A stretch of 64,000 nucleotides of DNA from an uncultured Bacteroidales bacterium (GTDB lineage Bacteria > Bacteroidota > Bacteroidia > Bacteroidales > UBA932): positions 1 to 64,000 of the forward strand of contig CALURT010000005.1 in the NCBI GenBank assembly GCA_944323245.1. Reading direction: 5' to 3'. The notes beneath the pieces were generated by a model. It worked only from the letters and a program-made list of their open reading frames with translations. It did not search any database and was not told the DNA's origin. The position numbers and the translations under genes are program-made. Shown piece by piece: positions 35,854-45,094 of the stretch; within the stretch, counting starts at the first letter, position 1, and every line of letters starts with the position of its first letter.

Positions 35854-37410
35854 TTAATAAATGTTGACTCGATAAACAATCGTGCGTTTGTCTTTCAAGC
35901 GGGCAAAAATAATTGCTGTTCCTTTGTCCAAGCCTTTAATTTGTCCATCAGAAGTTAATGATATAATAGAATGGTTATGTGTATGCCATTGTACAGGTTC
36001 TTCCGAATTAATGATTTTCAATTGACGAAGTATGCCGATTCGAATACTGATGGTTTGATTAGGACTCGAAACCTCGTTTATTACAACACGATAGACAGGA
36101 ATTGAATTATCAATTTTCTTTTCTTCCAACGTAATTTTCACGGACTTGTCTTCGTTGTGCAGGAGGTCCACGGTCTGCGTTCTGCTTTCGTATCCGGCTT
36201 TCGATACGGTGATGGAATGGCGGCCCATGAGTATCTGCCTGACCAAAGGTGCGCTGCCGACGCTTTCCCCGTCTATGGTGACATCTGCCATTACCGGATC
36301 GGTCTCGATGTTCAGGGTAGCGTACAGAGGTACGGGAGCTCCGATGGTTTCCGTCCTGATTTCACCTTCGCTTACGGAGAAAGACTTGCTCTGTGACTGA
36401 TGATTGTCTTTCCGTGCTTCAAGGATATGCGTCACGTCACTTGAAACACGACCTGTCCATGACCCGGTCCCCTTGAACTGATTGTCCACCCATATTTCCG
36501 CATTTCTGTCGTCCGATTTGCAGGTTACAGTGGCATAGATAGGAATCATGGAAACGTTGCATTGCACGGCAGACCCGTCCCCGTTCAGTTCTACAGTTTC
36601 TTCCGCAGGCTTGTAGTCTCTGAGAAGAAGCCGCACGGTATGGTTGCCTTTCTTGAATTTTTCATCAGAAACGTATGGTGTCGTCCCCTTGTGCACCCCG
36701 TCGATGAGCACGTCCGCACCGTTGTCAGGGAACGAGGATATTTTCAAGGTGTTGTATGCAGGAGCCAGTCTGACTGAAACGACATCGTTGGAAGCGTTGA
36801 CTTCCACTGTCCCGGTCAAGGTTTCATAGAGACTGTGCTCGATTTTATAATGGTAGGTGCCGTAATTCAGCAGTTTGGCAAAATTCCCGTCCGAAAGGAT
36901 TTCCGTAGCCATTTCATAGTCCGGAGTTTCCCCGATGGAAATCATGGCATCGCCGGGAGAAATGCTCATTTTCAGATAATTTGACTTGACATTTGCCGTC
37001 ATTACAGTGACGAAATTGGCATCTGAAGCTATTGTAAGCCGATAGACGGCACCTGCCTTGAGCGTTACAGGGACAGGAGGCATCGGTGAATATCCCATGC
37101 ATGTGAAATTCAGGTTCTTGACCTGATACGGAACATAGAACCATATTTCACCGTCAGGTTTTTCCTCTCTTTTCACCACGGCAAGGCCTCCGGTGCTGAG
37201 CACGAGTTCGTTCTGCAGCCGGTTCGTCAGGGTGACTTTCAATAGAGCGCAGAGATTGTCGTTGTAGTCCCTTACAGGGTAATAGGTCTTTCCGTCGAGG
37301 TCGGTAGCCATCAGGCGCACCTCGCCCTTGAGGCTCATTTCCATTTCCTGTGCATAAGCCGTAATGCCCGCCATGAGTGTGAAAAACAATATTACCGTCC
37401 ACCTCTTCAT
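35854..37410 (-). CDS. Secreted PEGA-repeat protein with a C-terminal Ig-like (BIG2-type) domain
   Basis: This 518-residue protein has a signal peptide ending AYAQE, a Bacteroidetes N-terminal domain (MSLKGEVRLMATDLDGKTYY) and several PEGA beta repeats (GADVLIDGVHKGTTPYV; AEIWVDNQFKGTGSWTG; ADVTIDGESVGSAPLV). It is a close paralogue of residues 1 to about 430 of the protein at 47608. After the phrase VKITLEEKK the two diverge: this one ends in about 90 residues with the BIG2-like pattern ISLTSDGQIKGLDKGTAIIFA. The DNA for that tail (35854 to about 36125) is more AT-rich than the rest of the gene, pointing to a recombination junction. Function unknown; surface or periplasmic. Confidence 0.85.
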   Translation of the reverse strand: MKRWTVILFFTLMAGITAYAQEMEMSLKGEVRLMATDLDGKTYYPVRDYNDNLCALLKVTLTNRLQNELVLSTGGLAVVKREEKPDGEIWFYVPYQVKNLNFTCMGYSPMPPVPVTLKAGAVYRLTIASDANFVTVMTANVKSNYLKMSISPGDAMISIGETPDYEMATEILSDGNFAKLLNYGTYHYKIEHSLYETLTGTVEVNASNDVVSVRLAPAYNTLKISSFPDNGADVLIDGVHKGTTPYVSDEKFKKGNHTVRLLLRDYKPAEETVELNGDGSAVQCNVSMIPIYATVTCKSDDRNAEIWVDNQFKGTGSWTGRVSSDVTHILEARKDNHQSQSKSFSVSEGEIRTETIGAPVPLYATLNIETDPVMADVTIDGESVGSAPLVRQILMGRHSITVSKAGYESRTQTVDLLHNEDKSVKITLEEKKIDNSIPVYRVVINEVSSPNQTISIRIGILRQLKIINSEEPVQWHTHNHSIISLTSDGQIKGLDKGTAIIFARLKDKRTIVYRVNIY

Positions 37411-37416
37411 ATCTTA

Positions 37417-37424
37417 CAAAGGTA
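37417..37424 (-). promoter_or_regulatory. -7 box for the PEGA/BIG2 gene
   Basis: Minus-strand TACCTTTG, an exact consensus match, 6 bases before the ATG, which would give a very short leader. It is divergent from the queuosine promoter. Confidence 0.4.
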
Positions 37425-37453
37425 GCAATATTTATCCGACGAGACGATAAAAA

Positions 37454-37484
37454 TTGTGCGGATTTCGATTTTTGTGTAATTTTG
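37454..37484 (+). promoter_or_regulatory. Promoter of the queuosine-precursor operon
   Basis: TTG at 37454-37456 and TAATTTTG at 37477-37484 are separated by 20 bases, the spacing of Bacteroidetes -33/-7 promoters. Transcription would start near 37490, placing the riboswitch fully in the leader. Confidence 0.6.
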
Positions 37485-37486
37485 CA

Positions 37487-37515
37487 GCCGCTTTAAGGGA
37501 AACGTTCCCTGCGGC
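37487..37515 (+). promoter_or_regulatory. Leader hairpin just before the preQ1 riboswitch
   Basis: GCCGC (37487-37491) pairs with GCGGC (37511-37515), and inside it GGGAA-ACG-TTCCC forms a second stem. It would be the first structure of the transcript and abuts the riboswitch with no gap. It is not part of the known minimal preQ1-I aptamer. Confidence 0.5.
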
Positions 37516-37553
37516 CGGGTGTGCTTGGTAACCACCCGAATAATTAAAACAAG
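37516..37553 (+). promoter_or_regulatory. preQ1-I riboswitch
   Basis: A compact H-type pseudoknot can be drawn. P1 pairs CGGGTG (37516-37521) with CACCCG (37533-37538), the loop holds CTTG (37524-37527) and GGTAAC, and after an A-rich stretch the tail CAAG (37550-37553) pairs with the loop CTTG. The loop GTAACC and the tail ending AAAACAAG closely resemble the Thermoanaerobacter tengcongensis aptamer. The tail ends 5 bases before the yhhQ ATG, so ligand binding would hide the translation start region. Downstream genes are queuosine-precursor genes, as expected. The fold was drawn by hand. Confidence 0.82.
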
Positions 37554-37558
37554 AAAAC

Positions 37559-38254
37559 ATGGGAAACGGATCAACCGACGGACGTACGCTGTCCGTCTCA
37601 TTCATGCTGATGGCTATCATATTCAACGTATGCCTGATAGCCTCGAATCTTTTCGAAACCAAACTTTTCATGGTAGGCAACATTGCCCTTACAGGCGGTG
37701 TCATTATTTTTCCGGTTTCGTACATTATCAATGACTGCTTAGTTGAAGTCTACGGATACCGGAAGGCAAGACTTGTAATATGGACGGGCTTTGTCATGAA
37801 TTTTTTCGTCGTGGCGACAGCCCAGATAGTGCGTCTGCTTCCGGCAGCCCCTTTCTGGGACGGAGGTCCTCACTTCGATTATGTGTTTGCCATGGCTCCG
37901 AGAGTCACGGCAGCGTCAATGCTTGCCTTTTTCTGCGGCTCTACTGTCAATGCATGGATAATGAGCAGGATGAAGGTGGCTTCGCACGGGAAAAGATTTT
38001 CATTGAGGGCAATCGTTTCCTCTGCCGGAGGCGAGACCGTGGATTCCCTCATCTTCTTTCCGATAGCATTCTTCGGCCTCGGAATAAAGGAGTTGCTTGC
38101 CCTGATGGTCACGCAGGTAGTCCTGAAAACCATGTATGAGGTCATTATTCTGCCGGTGACCGGCCTTGTCGTCCGGAAACTGAAGAAATTCGAAGGAGTC
38201 GACACTTACGACACGGGAATATCATATAACCCTTTTAAAGTTTTCGATATATAA
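37559..38254 (+). CDS. yhhQ: Queuosine precursor transporter (YhhQ/QPTR family)
   Basis: This 231-residue inner-membrane protein imports preQ0/preQ1. It has about six hydrophobic segments and the family motifs [21 protein letters not shown] with [10 protein letters not shown], and later [19 protein letters not shown]. It lies directly behind the preQ1 riboswitch, and its stop overlaps the queC start by one base (TAATG). The combination of uptake and de novo genes under one riboswitch means both salvage and synthesis respond to preQ1. Confidence 0.94.
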   Translation: MGNGSTDGRTLSVSFMLMAIIFNVCLIASNLFETKLFMVGNIALTGGVIIFPVSYIINDCLVEVYGYRKARLVIWTGFVMNFFVVATAQIVRLLPAAPFWDGGPHFDYVFAMAPRVTAASMLAFFCGSTVNAWIMSRMKVASHGKRFSLRAIVSSAGGETVDSLIFFPIAFFGLGIKELLALMVTQVVLKTMYEVIILPVTGLVVRKLKKFEGVDTYDTGISYNPFKVFDI

Positions 38255-38934
38255 TGGAAAGAAACAAAGCTTTGGTCGTCCTGAGCGGGGGTCAGGATTC
38301 GTCTACCTGCCTGTTCTGGGCTCTCGGACATTTTGATGAAGTCCGAACGATCACGTTCAGTTACGGACAGAAACACGGAAATGAAGTGGAGGCGGCGAGG
38401 AAAATTGCAGACATTGCCGGAGTCGGTTTCCATCATGTCGACATCTCGTCGATTGCATCGATCGGAAAAAATTCCCTTACCGACGGAAGCATGACAATGG
38501 ACAGAGAAAAGCCTGAACACGGGTGTCCGAATACATTTGTTCCCGGCAGAAACCTGTTTTTTCTGAGCGCAGCGGCAGTGTATGCAAGGGAAAACGGTAT
38601 TTTCGACCTTGTCACCGGTGTGTCGCAGACGGATTTCAGCGGGTATCCGGACTGCAGGGACTCCTTCATAAGGTCCCTGAACGTGACCCTGAACCTTGCC
38701 ATGGATGAACAGTTTGTCATACATACGCCGCTTATGTGGCTTGACAAGGCGCAGGTCTGGGCACTTGCAGACAGCCTTGGGGTTTTCGACATTGTCAGAA
38801 AGGAAACGGTTACATGTTACAACGGCATTCCCGGCGACGGTTGCGGACATTGTCCGGCCTGTCATCTGAGGAACGAAGGATTGAAGAAATATTTATCGGA
38901 CAAGGAAGCATATCATGGACAGAAAAAAGGATAA
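38254..38934 (+). CDS. queC: 7-cyano-7-deazaguanine synthase QueC
   Basis: QueC converts 7-carboxy-7-deazaguanine to preQ0 with ATP and ammonia. The 226-residue protein has the PP-loop [16 protein letters not shown] at the N-terminus, [24 protein letters not shown], and the C-terminal zinc cysteines in [19 protein letters not shown]. All are typical. queF begins 20 bases before its stop. Confidence 0.97.
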   Translation: MERNKALVVLSGGQDSSTCLFWALGHFDEVRTITFSYGQKHGNEVEAARKIADIAGVGFHHVDISSIASIGKNSLTDGSMTMDREKPEHGCPNTFVPGRNLFFLSAAAVYARENGIFDLVTGVSQTDFSGYPDCRDSFIRSLNVTLNLAMDEQFVIHTPLMWLDKAQVWALADSLGVFDIVRKETVTCYNGIPGDGCGHCPACHLRNEGLKKYLSDKEAYHGQKKG

Positions 38935-39376
38935 TCTCAAGTCTCTCGGGCAAAAGACGGTTTACCGTGACGACTATGCTCCGGAAGTTTTGGAAACATT
39001 TGAAAACAGGCATCCTGACAACGATTACTGGGTAAAGTTCAATTGTCCGGAATTTACCGCATTATGTCCCATTACCGGGCAGCCTGATTTCGCCGAAATC
39101 GTCATAAGCTATATTCCGGACGTGAAAATGGTGGAAAGCAAGAGTCTGAAACTGTATCTTTTCAGTTTCCGCAATCACGGGGATTTCCACGAAGACTGCG
39201 TCAATGTCATCATGAAGGACCTCATAGCTCTGATGGATCCGAAATACATCGAGGTTACCGGACTCTTCAGTCCCCGCGGAGGCATTTCAATCCATCCGTA
39301 CGCCAATTACGGCCGCCCGGGAACAAAATACGAAAAACTCGCCGAGACCCGTTTCAACATGCACAATCCCGCTTGA
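38915..39376 (+). CDS. queF: preQ0 reductase QueF (NADPH-dependent nitrile reductase)
   Basis: QueF reduces the nitrile of preQ0 to the amine of preQ1. The 153-residue length is that of the unimodular (YkvM) subfamily. The catalytic cysteine is in [15 protein letters not shown], the QueF signature is [16 protein letters not shown], and HEDCVN and [18 protein letters not shown] follow. The gene overlaps queC by 20 bases. queD and queE are not in this window. Confidence 0.97.
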   Translation: MDRKKDNLKSLGQKTVYRDDYAPEVLETFENRHPDNDYWVKFNCPEFTALCPITGQPDFAEIVISYIPDVKMVESKSLKLYLFSFRNHGDFHEDCVNVIMKDLIALMDPKYIEVTGLFSPRGGISIHPYANYGRPGTKYEKLAETRFNMHNPA

Positions 39377-39415
39377 CGTTACGATAATTGCAACCCGATT
39401 GCAAGTATTTGTTTT

Positions 39416-39423
39416 TATTTTTG
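39416..39423 (+). promoter_or_regulatory. -7 box for the CusBAC-like operon
   Basis: TATTTTTG, an exact consensus match, 25 bases before the adaptor ATG; two ATTGCAA repeats lie just upstream. Confidence 0.45.
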
Positions 39424-39447
39424 CCGCACTGAAATGTGCAGCAAACT

Positions 39448-40569
39448 ATGAACATACTACGTTTTATGGCAGGAATATCGGTGATGTCCCTGCTTTTTTC
39501 CTGCGGTCAGCGGGAAACGCATCATGAAGATGCACACGAAGAATCCGCACACGGACATACTGATGAAATAGTGATTCATGCCGACAAGGCCGAAGCCGCA
39601 GGAATCGTGGCCGAACTTGTATCCAAAGGCAAATTCAGGGAAATAATCCATACGAGCGGGGAAATCCTGCCCGCCGCAGGCGATGAATCGACAGTCATCG
39701 CACCGATGGACGGAATCGTGTCTTTCTCACGGAATTTTACCGAGGGAGCGGCCGTTTCCGAAGATATGGAAATGTTCGTGATAGGTTCAGGCACCCTGCA
39801 GGACGGAAACCGCATCGAAAAGGCCCGGATAGCATACGAAACCGCAAAGGAAGAATACGAAAGGGCTTCCAAACTTACAGGTAGCAGAATCGTGTCGCAG
39901 AAAGAGTTCGCTGTAATCAGGGAAAATTATGAAAATGCAAGACTGACATACGAAGCGTTGAAGCCGAGCGAGAACGGAAAAGGCGCTGCTGTCACCGCTC
40001 CTTTCGACGGATATGTGAAAAGCCTGTCCGTCAGCAACGGTGACTATGTGGCCATGGGCACGCCTCTCGCCACAGTTACCCGCAATGCCGATCTGATATT
40101 GGAGGCGGACCTGTCGCAGAAAGACTTTGCCAAAAGGAATTCCATTGCGGCGGCGAATTTCAGGACTTCGTATTCCGACAGGACATATTCGACCGACAGG
40201 CTGGTTTCGATAGGAAAAAGCCGGAATGAAGGGGAATATTACATGCCTGTATCGTTCAGTGTCAGGAATACGGGAGACATTGTTTCCGGTTCCTTTGCCG
40301 AAATCTGGCTTCTGTGCGAGGAAAGGACAGGCGTGATTACGGTACCGGTGTCTGCACTTACCGAGGAACAGGGCCTCTATTTCGTCTATCTGAAATTGGA
40401 CGAGGAATGCTACAGGAAGCAGGAGGTAGCCGTAGGCGCATCCGACGGTATCAGGGTTGAAATAATTTCTGGCCTGCACGAAGGTGACAATGTCGTGACC
40501 CATGGCGCCTATAACGTGAAACTCGCATCAGCGAGCAATGCCATTCCGGCCCATACCCATAATCATTGA
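39448..40569 (+). CDS. RND efflux adaptor lipoprotein, CusB/heavy-metal type with His-rich N-terminus
   Basis: This 373-residue membrane fusion protein has a signal peptide with lipobox-like LLFSCG, then a histidine- and glutamate-rich stretch (HHEDAHEESAHGH) that could bind metal ions. The adaptor body has a split lipoyl-like domain (GDESTVIAPMDGIVSFS; VTAPFDGYVKSLSVSNGDYV) around a short helical hairpin, and a C-terminal HNH. The start at ATG 39448 is preferred to an in-frame GTG at 39436. The pump follows after 5 bases. With the HME-type pump this suggests export of divalent or monovalent metal cations; which metal cannot be read. Confidence 0.9.
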   Translation: MNILRFMAGISVMSLLFSCGQRETHHEDAHEESAHGHTDEIVIHADKAEAAGIVAELVSKGKFREIIHTSGEILPAAGDESTVIAPMDGIVSFSRNFTEGAAVSEDMEMFVIGSGTLQDGNRIEKARIAYETAKEEYERASKLTGSRIVSQKEFAVIRENYENARLTYEALKPSENGKGAAVTAPFDGYVKSLSVSNGDYVAMGTPLATVTRNADLILEADLSQKDFAKRNSIAAANFRTSYSDRTYSTDRLVSIGKSRNEGEYYMPVSFSVRNTGDIVSGSFAEIWLLCEERTGVITVPVSALTEEQGLYFVYLKLDEECYRKQEVAVGASDGIRVEIISGLHEGDNVVTHGAYNVKLASASNAIPAHTHNH

Positions 40570-40574
40570 TAGCT

Positions 40575-43500
40575 ATGCTTGACAGGATAATCAGATTTTC
40601 GTTGGACAACAGGCTGCTCATCCTCGTGGCCGCCATCCTCCTCATGGTTGGCGGTGTCTACACGATGAACAGGACGGAAGTGGATGTCTTCCCTGACCTG
40701 AATGCCCCGACTGTCGTCGTAATGACGGAAGCCGGAGGAATGGCGGCTGAAGAAGTGGAACAACTCGTCACCTTCCCTATAGAAACAGCCGTGAACGGGG
40801 CTACGGGAGTCAGACGTGTGCGTTCATCGTCCACCACCGGATTTTCCGTGGTATGGGTCGAATTCGACTGGGGCACTGACATTTATTTAGCAAGGCAGAT
40901 AGTGTCGGAAAAACTCTCTGTAGTAGGAGAGGAACTTCCTGAAAATGTGGGCAATCCTACGCTCGGACCGCAGTCCTCCATTCTCGGGGAGCTCCTTATC
41001 GTGGGACTTACGGCGGATACGACATCAATGCTTGATCTCAGGACCATAGCCGACTGGACCATCAGGCCGCGCCTTCTCTCGACGGGAGGAGTCGCTCAGG
41101 TGGCCGTCCTCGGAGGGGATATCAAGGAATACCAGATACTCATCCATCCTGACAGGATGAAATATTACGGGGTCTCCCTTGCCGAAATCATGGCCGTTAC
41201 CACCGAAATGAACAGGAATACGAACGGCGGTGTCGTTTACGAGTACGGCAACGAGTACATAGTCCGAGGAGTCGTCTCCACTACGGATGTGGAAAAGATA
41301 GCCGATGCGGTGATAAAGGTTTCCGGAGGGGCTCCTGTTACCTTGGGAGACGTGGCGGATGTCAGGATCGGAGCGCAGCAGCCCAAATTGGGAACGGCTT
41401 CCGAGAAAGGCAAGCCGGCAGTACTTGTTACCGTGACGAAACAGCCTGACACCGGGACTATAGAGTTGACGGAAAAAATAGAGGCTGCATTGGACGACCT
41501 CAGGAAGAACCTGCCGGAGGACGTACATGTCTCCACAGACGTGTTCAGGCAGTCGAGATTCATAGAAAGTTCCATAAATAACGTCAAGTCATCACTTTAC
41601 GAAGGGGCAATCTTCGTTGTCATCGTCCTTTTCCTCTTCCTCGCCAACGTGAGGACGACAATCATTTCCTTGGTGACGCTCCCGCTTTCGATGCTGATTT
41701 CGATTTTGGTGCTGAACTGGTTCGGAATGACCATCAATACGATGAGTCTCGGCGGACTCGCCATCGCAATAGGCTCCTTGGTGGATGACGCGATAGTGGA
41801 TGTGGAAAATGTCTGGAAACACCTGCGGGCAAACAGGCAGCTGCCTCCCGAGAAGCGTCTGCCGGTGTTGAAAGTAGTGTTCGAGGCATCGAGGGAAGTC
41901 CGTATGCCGATATTGAATTCCACCCTTATAATAATAGTGAGCTTTGTACCGCTCTTTTTCCTTTCCGGAATGGAGGGGAGGATGCTTGTACCGCTCGGCG
42001 TGGCATTCATTACCGCACTTTTCGCCTCGACGGTCGTAGCCCTGACCCTTACTCCGGTATTGTGCAGCTACATGCTGGATTACAGGACGAAAGACGGAGG
42101 CGTACCGAAAGAGGCCTTCCTTGCCGTATGGCTCAAGAAATATTACAAGGTTGCCTTGGAATGGGTCATGAGGCACAAGAAAAGCGTCGTAGGAGCTACG
42201 GTGGCATTGTTTGCAGTAGCATTGGGCCTCTTCTTTACATTGGGGCACAGCTTCCTTCCGGCATTCAATGAAGGTTCGTTTACCATCAATATAAGTTCCC
42301 TCCCGGGAATTTCCCTTGAAGAATCCGACAAAATAGGCCGCAGGGCGGAGGAAATCCTGCTGTCGATACCTGAAATACAGACAGTTGCAAGGAAAACAGG
42401 TCGTGCGGAACTCGATGAACACGCACTCGGCGTGAATGTATCCGAAATAGAAGCCCCGTTCGAACTGAAAGACAGGACGCATGCGGAACTTCTTGAAGAC
42501 GTGAGACATAAGCTTTCGGCAATTTCCGGGGCAAACATTGAGATAGGCCAGCCGATAAGCCACCGCATAGATGCAATGCTGAGCGGTACCCAGGCAAGTA
42601 TAGCCATCAAGTTGTTCGGAGATGACCTGAACCGCATGTTCATGATCGGCAACAGGATAAAGTCTCTGATTGCAGATGTGGACGGTATTGCCGACCTCAA
42701 TGTGGAGCAGCAGATCGAACGTCCTGAAATCAAGATAATCCCGAAGCGTGAAATGCTTGCGAAATACGGCATATCGATGCCTGCGTTCAATGAATTCGTA
42801 ACCGTCCACATGGCCGGGCAGACCGTTTCGCAGGTGTACGAGCAGGGCAAGGCCTTCAATCTCGTTGTGCGTGCAGCCGAGACCGACAGAGGCTCGATTG
42901 AAAGCATCAGGAATCTGATGATAGACGACTCGGAAGGGAACAAACTGCCTCTGTACTACGTCGCCGACGTTGTTTCCTCTACCGGTCCGAATACCATAAA
43001 CAGGGAAAACGTCAAACGCAAAATCGTGATTTCCGCCAACACGGAAGGCCGTGATCTGAGAGGGGTTGTGAACGACATACAGGCCATCGTGGATGAAAAC
43101 ATCGTATTGCCGGAGGGTTATCACATAGAATACGGCGGACAGTTCGAAAGCGAACAGGCGGCAAGCCGGACTTTGCTGTTGACATCCATAATGAGCATCA
43201 TCGTCATTTTCCTCCTGCTTTACATGCAGTTCAAGAGTGCGGCGCAGAGCGGGGTAATTCTGCTTAACCTGCCGTTGGCCCTTATCGGAGGCGTTTTCGC
43301 ACTGCTTCTGACGACAGGTGAACTGAGCATCCCGGCCATTATCGGATTCATTTCCCTGTTCGGAATCGCCACGAGGAACGGAATGCTGCTCATAAGCCAT
43401 TACAATCTGTTGCGTGAGCAGGGCATGGGTCTTTACGACAGCATCATCAAAGGCTCGTTGGACAGGCTCAACCCAATCCTGATGACGGCCTTGTCCTCGG

Positions 43501-43691
43501 CACTTGCACTGATTCCGTTGGCTGTCAACGGAGATCTTCCGGGCAACGAAATCCAGAGTCCGATGGCCAAAGTCATTCTCGGCGGACTGCTTACCTCCAC
43601 CTTCCTTAACGGATTCATCGTCCCGATAATGTATTACTGGCTTCACCGAAAGGAAACGACACCTGCAGGTGGCAATTTAGAAATCGAATGA
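40575..43691 (+). CDS. RND efflux permease, CusA/CzcA (HME) type
   Basis: A 1038-residue RND pump. The N-terminus (MLDRIIRFSLDNRLLILV, then NRTEVDVFPDLNAPTVVVMTE) and FEFDWGTDIYLAR-like segments match the heavy-metal efflux branch rather than the drug branch. TM4 carries LAIAIGSLVDDAIVDVENVWKHL with the proton-relay acidic residues. No His- or Met-rich metal site is obvious by eye. The TolC-type channel gene overlaps its stop by 4 bases. The substrate is inferred from family and the His-rich adaptor. Confidence 0.93.
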   Translation: MLDRIIRFSLDNRLLILVAAILLMVGGVYTMNRTEVDVFPDLNAPTVVVMTEAGGMAAEEVEQLVTFPIETAVNGATGVRRVRSSSTTGFSVVWVEFDWGTDIYLARQIVSEKLSVVGEELPENVGNPTLGPQSSILGELLIVGLTADTTSMLDLRTIADWTIRPRLLSTGGVAQVAVLGGDIKEYQILIHPDRMKYYGVSLAEIMAVTTEMNRNTNGGVVYEYGNEYIVRGVVSTTDVEKIADAVIKVSGGAPVTLGDVADVRIGAQQPKLGTASEKGKPAVLVTVTKQPDTGTIELTEKIEAALDDLRKNLPEDVHVSTDVFRQSRFIESSINNVKSSLYEGAIFVVIVLFLFLANVRTTIISLVTLPLSMLISILVLNWFGMTINTMSLGGLAIAIGSLVDDAIVDVENVWKHLRANRQLPPEKRLPVLKVVFEASREVRMPILNSTLIIIVSFVPLFFLSGMEGRMLVPLGVAFITALFASTVVALTLTPVLCSYMLDYRTKDGGVPKEAFLAVWLKKYYKVALEWVMRHKKSVVGATVALFAVALGLFFTLGHSFLPAFNEGSFTINISSLPGISLEESDKIGRRAEEILLSIPEIQTVARKTGRAELDEHALGVNVSEIEAPFELKDRTHAELLEDVRHKLSAISGANIEIGQPISHRIDAMLSGTQASIAIKLFGDDLNRMFMIGNRIKSLIADVDGIADLNVEQQIERPEIKIIPKREMLAKYGISMPAFNEFVTVHMAGQTVSQVYEQGKAFNLVVRAAETDRGSIESIRNLMIDDSEGNKLPLYYVADVVSSTGPNTINRENVKRKIVISANTEGRDLRGVVNDIQAIVDENIVLPEGYHIEYGGQFESEQAASRTLLLTSIMSIIVIFLLLYMQFKSAAQSGVILLNLPLALIGGVFALLLTTGELSIPAIIGFISLFGIATRNGMLLISHYNLLREQGMGLYDSIIKGSLDRLNPILMTALSSALALIPLAVNGDLPGNEIQSPMAKVILGGLLTSTFLNGFIVPIMYYWLHRKETTPAGGNLEIE

Positions 43692-44899
43692 AAATGAAAA
43701 AATATCTGATTGCAACAATATCCGTATTCTGCGCAGTTTCCTACGCCTGTGCTCAGGACCAGGCTGCCGGCCCGTTGAGGACGTCGAGCATGGATGAAGT
43801 CCTCCGCTCGGTTTCCCTGAACAATCCCGAACTGCAGTCCCTTACGCAGTCCGCCGAGGCTTCCATGCTCCAGTTGAAAACGGAAAACATGCTCGAGGAT
43901 CCGACGATAGAATACAGTTCTTTTTACAGCCCTAATCTTACGGGCCAGTCCGGCTCCGAATTGGTGGTGTCGCAAGGCTTCGATTTCCCTACCCTGTATG
44001 CCGCAAGGCACAAACGGAATGAGCTGTCCCGGACTTCATTGGACAATTCCCTGACTGCAGAACGCCGCAGGATATTGTTGGAAGCCAAGATGCTGTGCTA
44101 TGACATCATAATGTACAGACAACTTGACGCCCTTCTCGATACGCAGGAGGAAATCGCCGGACGGTTGCTCGAACTTTTCGATGAAAGATTCGGGGTAGGA
44201 GACGCCACGGCCTTGGAACTTAACAAGATAAAGATGGAACTGATGAATGTGGCCGCTACCGTGGCGGGCAATGCCGCATCACTTTCCGCCGCTGTCAATT
44301 CCCTGTCTGCGATGAACGGGGATGCCGGACTGATATTCGAGGCGGATTCATACCCTGTGGCGGAAGATGTTCCCGACATGCAGGCGGCAGTAGATGAATA
44401 TCTGTCGGAAAATGCAGCGGTAATGGCCGCTGAAAACGCTGCAGATGCCGCACGGAAGCAGATTTCGATAGACAGGCAGGGCTGGATACCGAAATTGGAA
44501 ATAGGATACAGGCGGAATACCGCCATCAGGGAAGCTGAAAACGGTTTCATAGTGGGTGTTTCGATTCCTATTTTCTCCAACCACAGGAAAGTAGGGGTGG
44601 CCAAGGCCAACGCAGTATCGGCAGGCAGCATGCTCAATTCCGTGAGAAACACGGCCAAGGCCGAAGCTGTTTCGATAGCGGAGGATATAATGAAGACGAA
44701 AACCGCATTGGATGCGTATGACGAGCCGCTGATGAGGGAAACATTGGACCTTTTGGGCGAAGCCGTGGAGAACGGTCAGATTTCGGTGATAGACTATTTC
44801 GTGGAGGCTGCTGCCATTTACGGAAACCTCGAGACCTGCATTACGCTGAGGAACAGATACCACAAGCTCCTCGCACAGCTGTACATGAACAGGCTGTGA
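43688..44899 (+). CDS. TolC-family outer-membrane efflux protein (CusC-like)
   Basis: This 403-residue channel protein has a signal peptide (VSYACAQD) and two repeats of long helices typical of outer-membrane efflux proteins, for example VLRSVSLNNPELQSLTQSAEA and later ISIDRQGWIPKLEIGYRR, followed by GVSIPIF. Unlike the channel fused to the first RND pump, it is not an obvious lipoprotein and is a separate gene. It overlaps the pump stop (ATGA), completing a three-gene efflux operon. Confidence 0.92.
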   Translation: MKMKKYLIATISVFCAVSYACAQDQAAGPLRTSSMDEVLRSVSLNNPELQSLTQSAEASMLQLKTENMLEDPTIEYSSFYSPNLTGQSGSELVVSQGFDFPTLYAARHKRNELSRTSLDNSLTAERRRILLEAKMLCYDIIMYRQLDALLDTQEEIAGRLLELFDERFGVGDATALELNKIKMELMNVAATVAGNAASLSAAVNSLSAMNGDAGLIFEADSYPVAEDVPDMQAAVDEYLSENAAVMAAENAADAARKQISIDRQGWIPKLEIGYRRNTAIREAENGFIVGVSIPIFSNHRKVGVAKANAVSAGSMLNSVRNTAKAEAVSIAEDIMKTKTALDAYDEPLMRETLDLLGEAVENGQISVIDYFVEAAAIYGNLETCITLRNRYHKLLAQLYMNRL

Positions 44900-44902
44900 T
44901 CC

Positions 44903-45002
44903 TGTCATTCCGACCGAGTGTTTGTGTCATTCCGACCGAGCATGGCGAGTGGAGGAATCTGCAATTTCTGCGACAGATCCCTCGGCTGCGCTCAAGGTGA
45001 CA
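44903..45002. repeat. REP-like imperfect palindromic element
   Basis: TGTCATTCCGACCGAG occurs at 44903-44918 and again at 44925-44940. The second copy starts a palindrome that closes with GCTCAAGGTGACA at 44990-45002. Inside it GAGGAATCTG pairs with CAGATCCCTC. Elements of the form TGTCATTCCGA...GAGGAATCT...GGTGACA are dispersed intergenic repeats in several Bacteroidetes and other genomes (from memory). It lies just after the CusBAC-like operon, where it could also end transcription. Confidence 0.7.
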
Positions 45003-45038
45003 GAAAAACAATAAAAAGCAAAATATCAGGAAAGAACC

Positions 45039-45070
45039 TTGCGGATTGTCGGAAAAAATTCCTACATTTG
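45039..45070 (+). promoter_or_regulatory. Promoter of the LPP20-PEGA-transglutaminase operon
   Basis: TTG at 45039-45041 and TACATTTG at 45063-45070, 21 bases apart, fit the Bacteroidetes -33/-7 pattern. The first gene starts 24 bases later, and the next three genes follow with short gaps. Confidence 0.6.
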
Positions 45071-45094
45071 TAGAAATCAGAAAATTCGTTTGTT

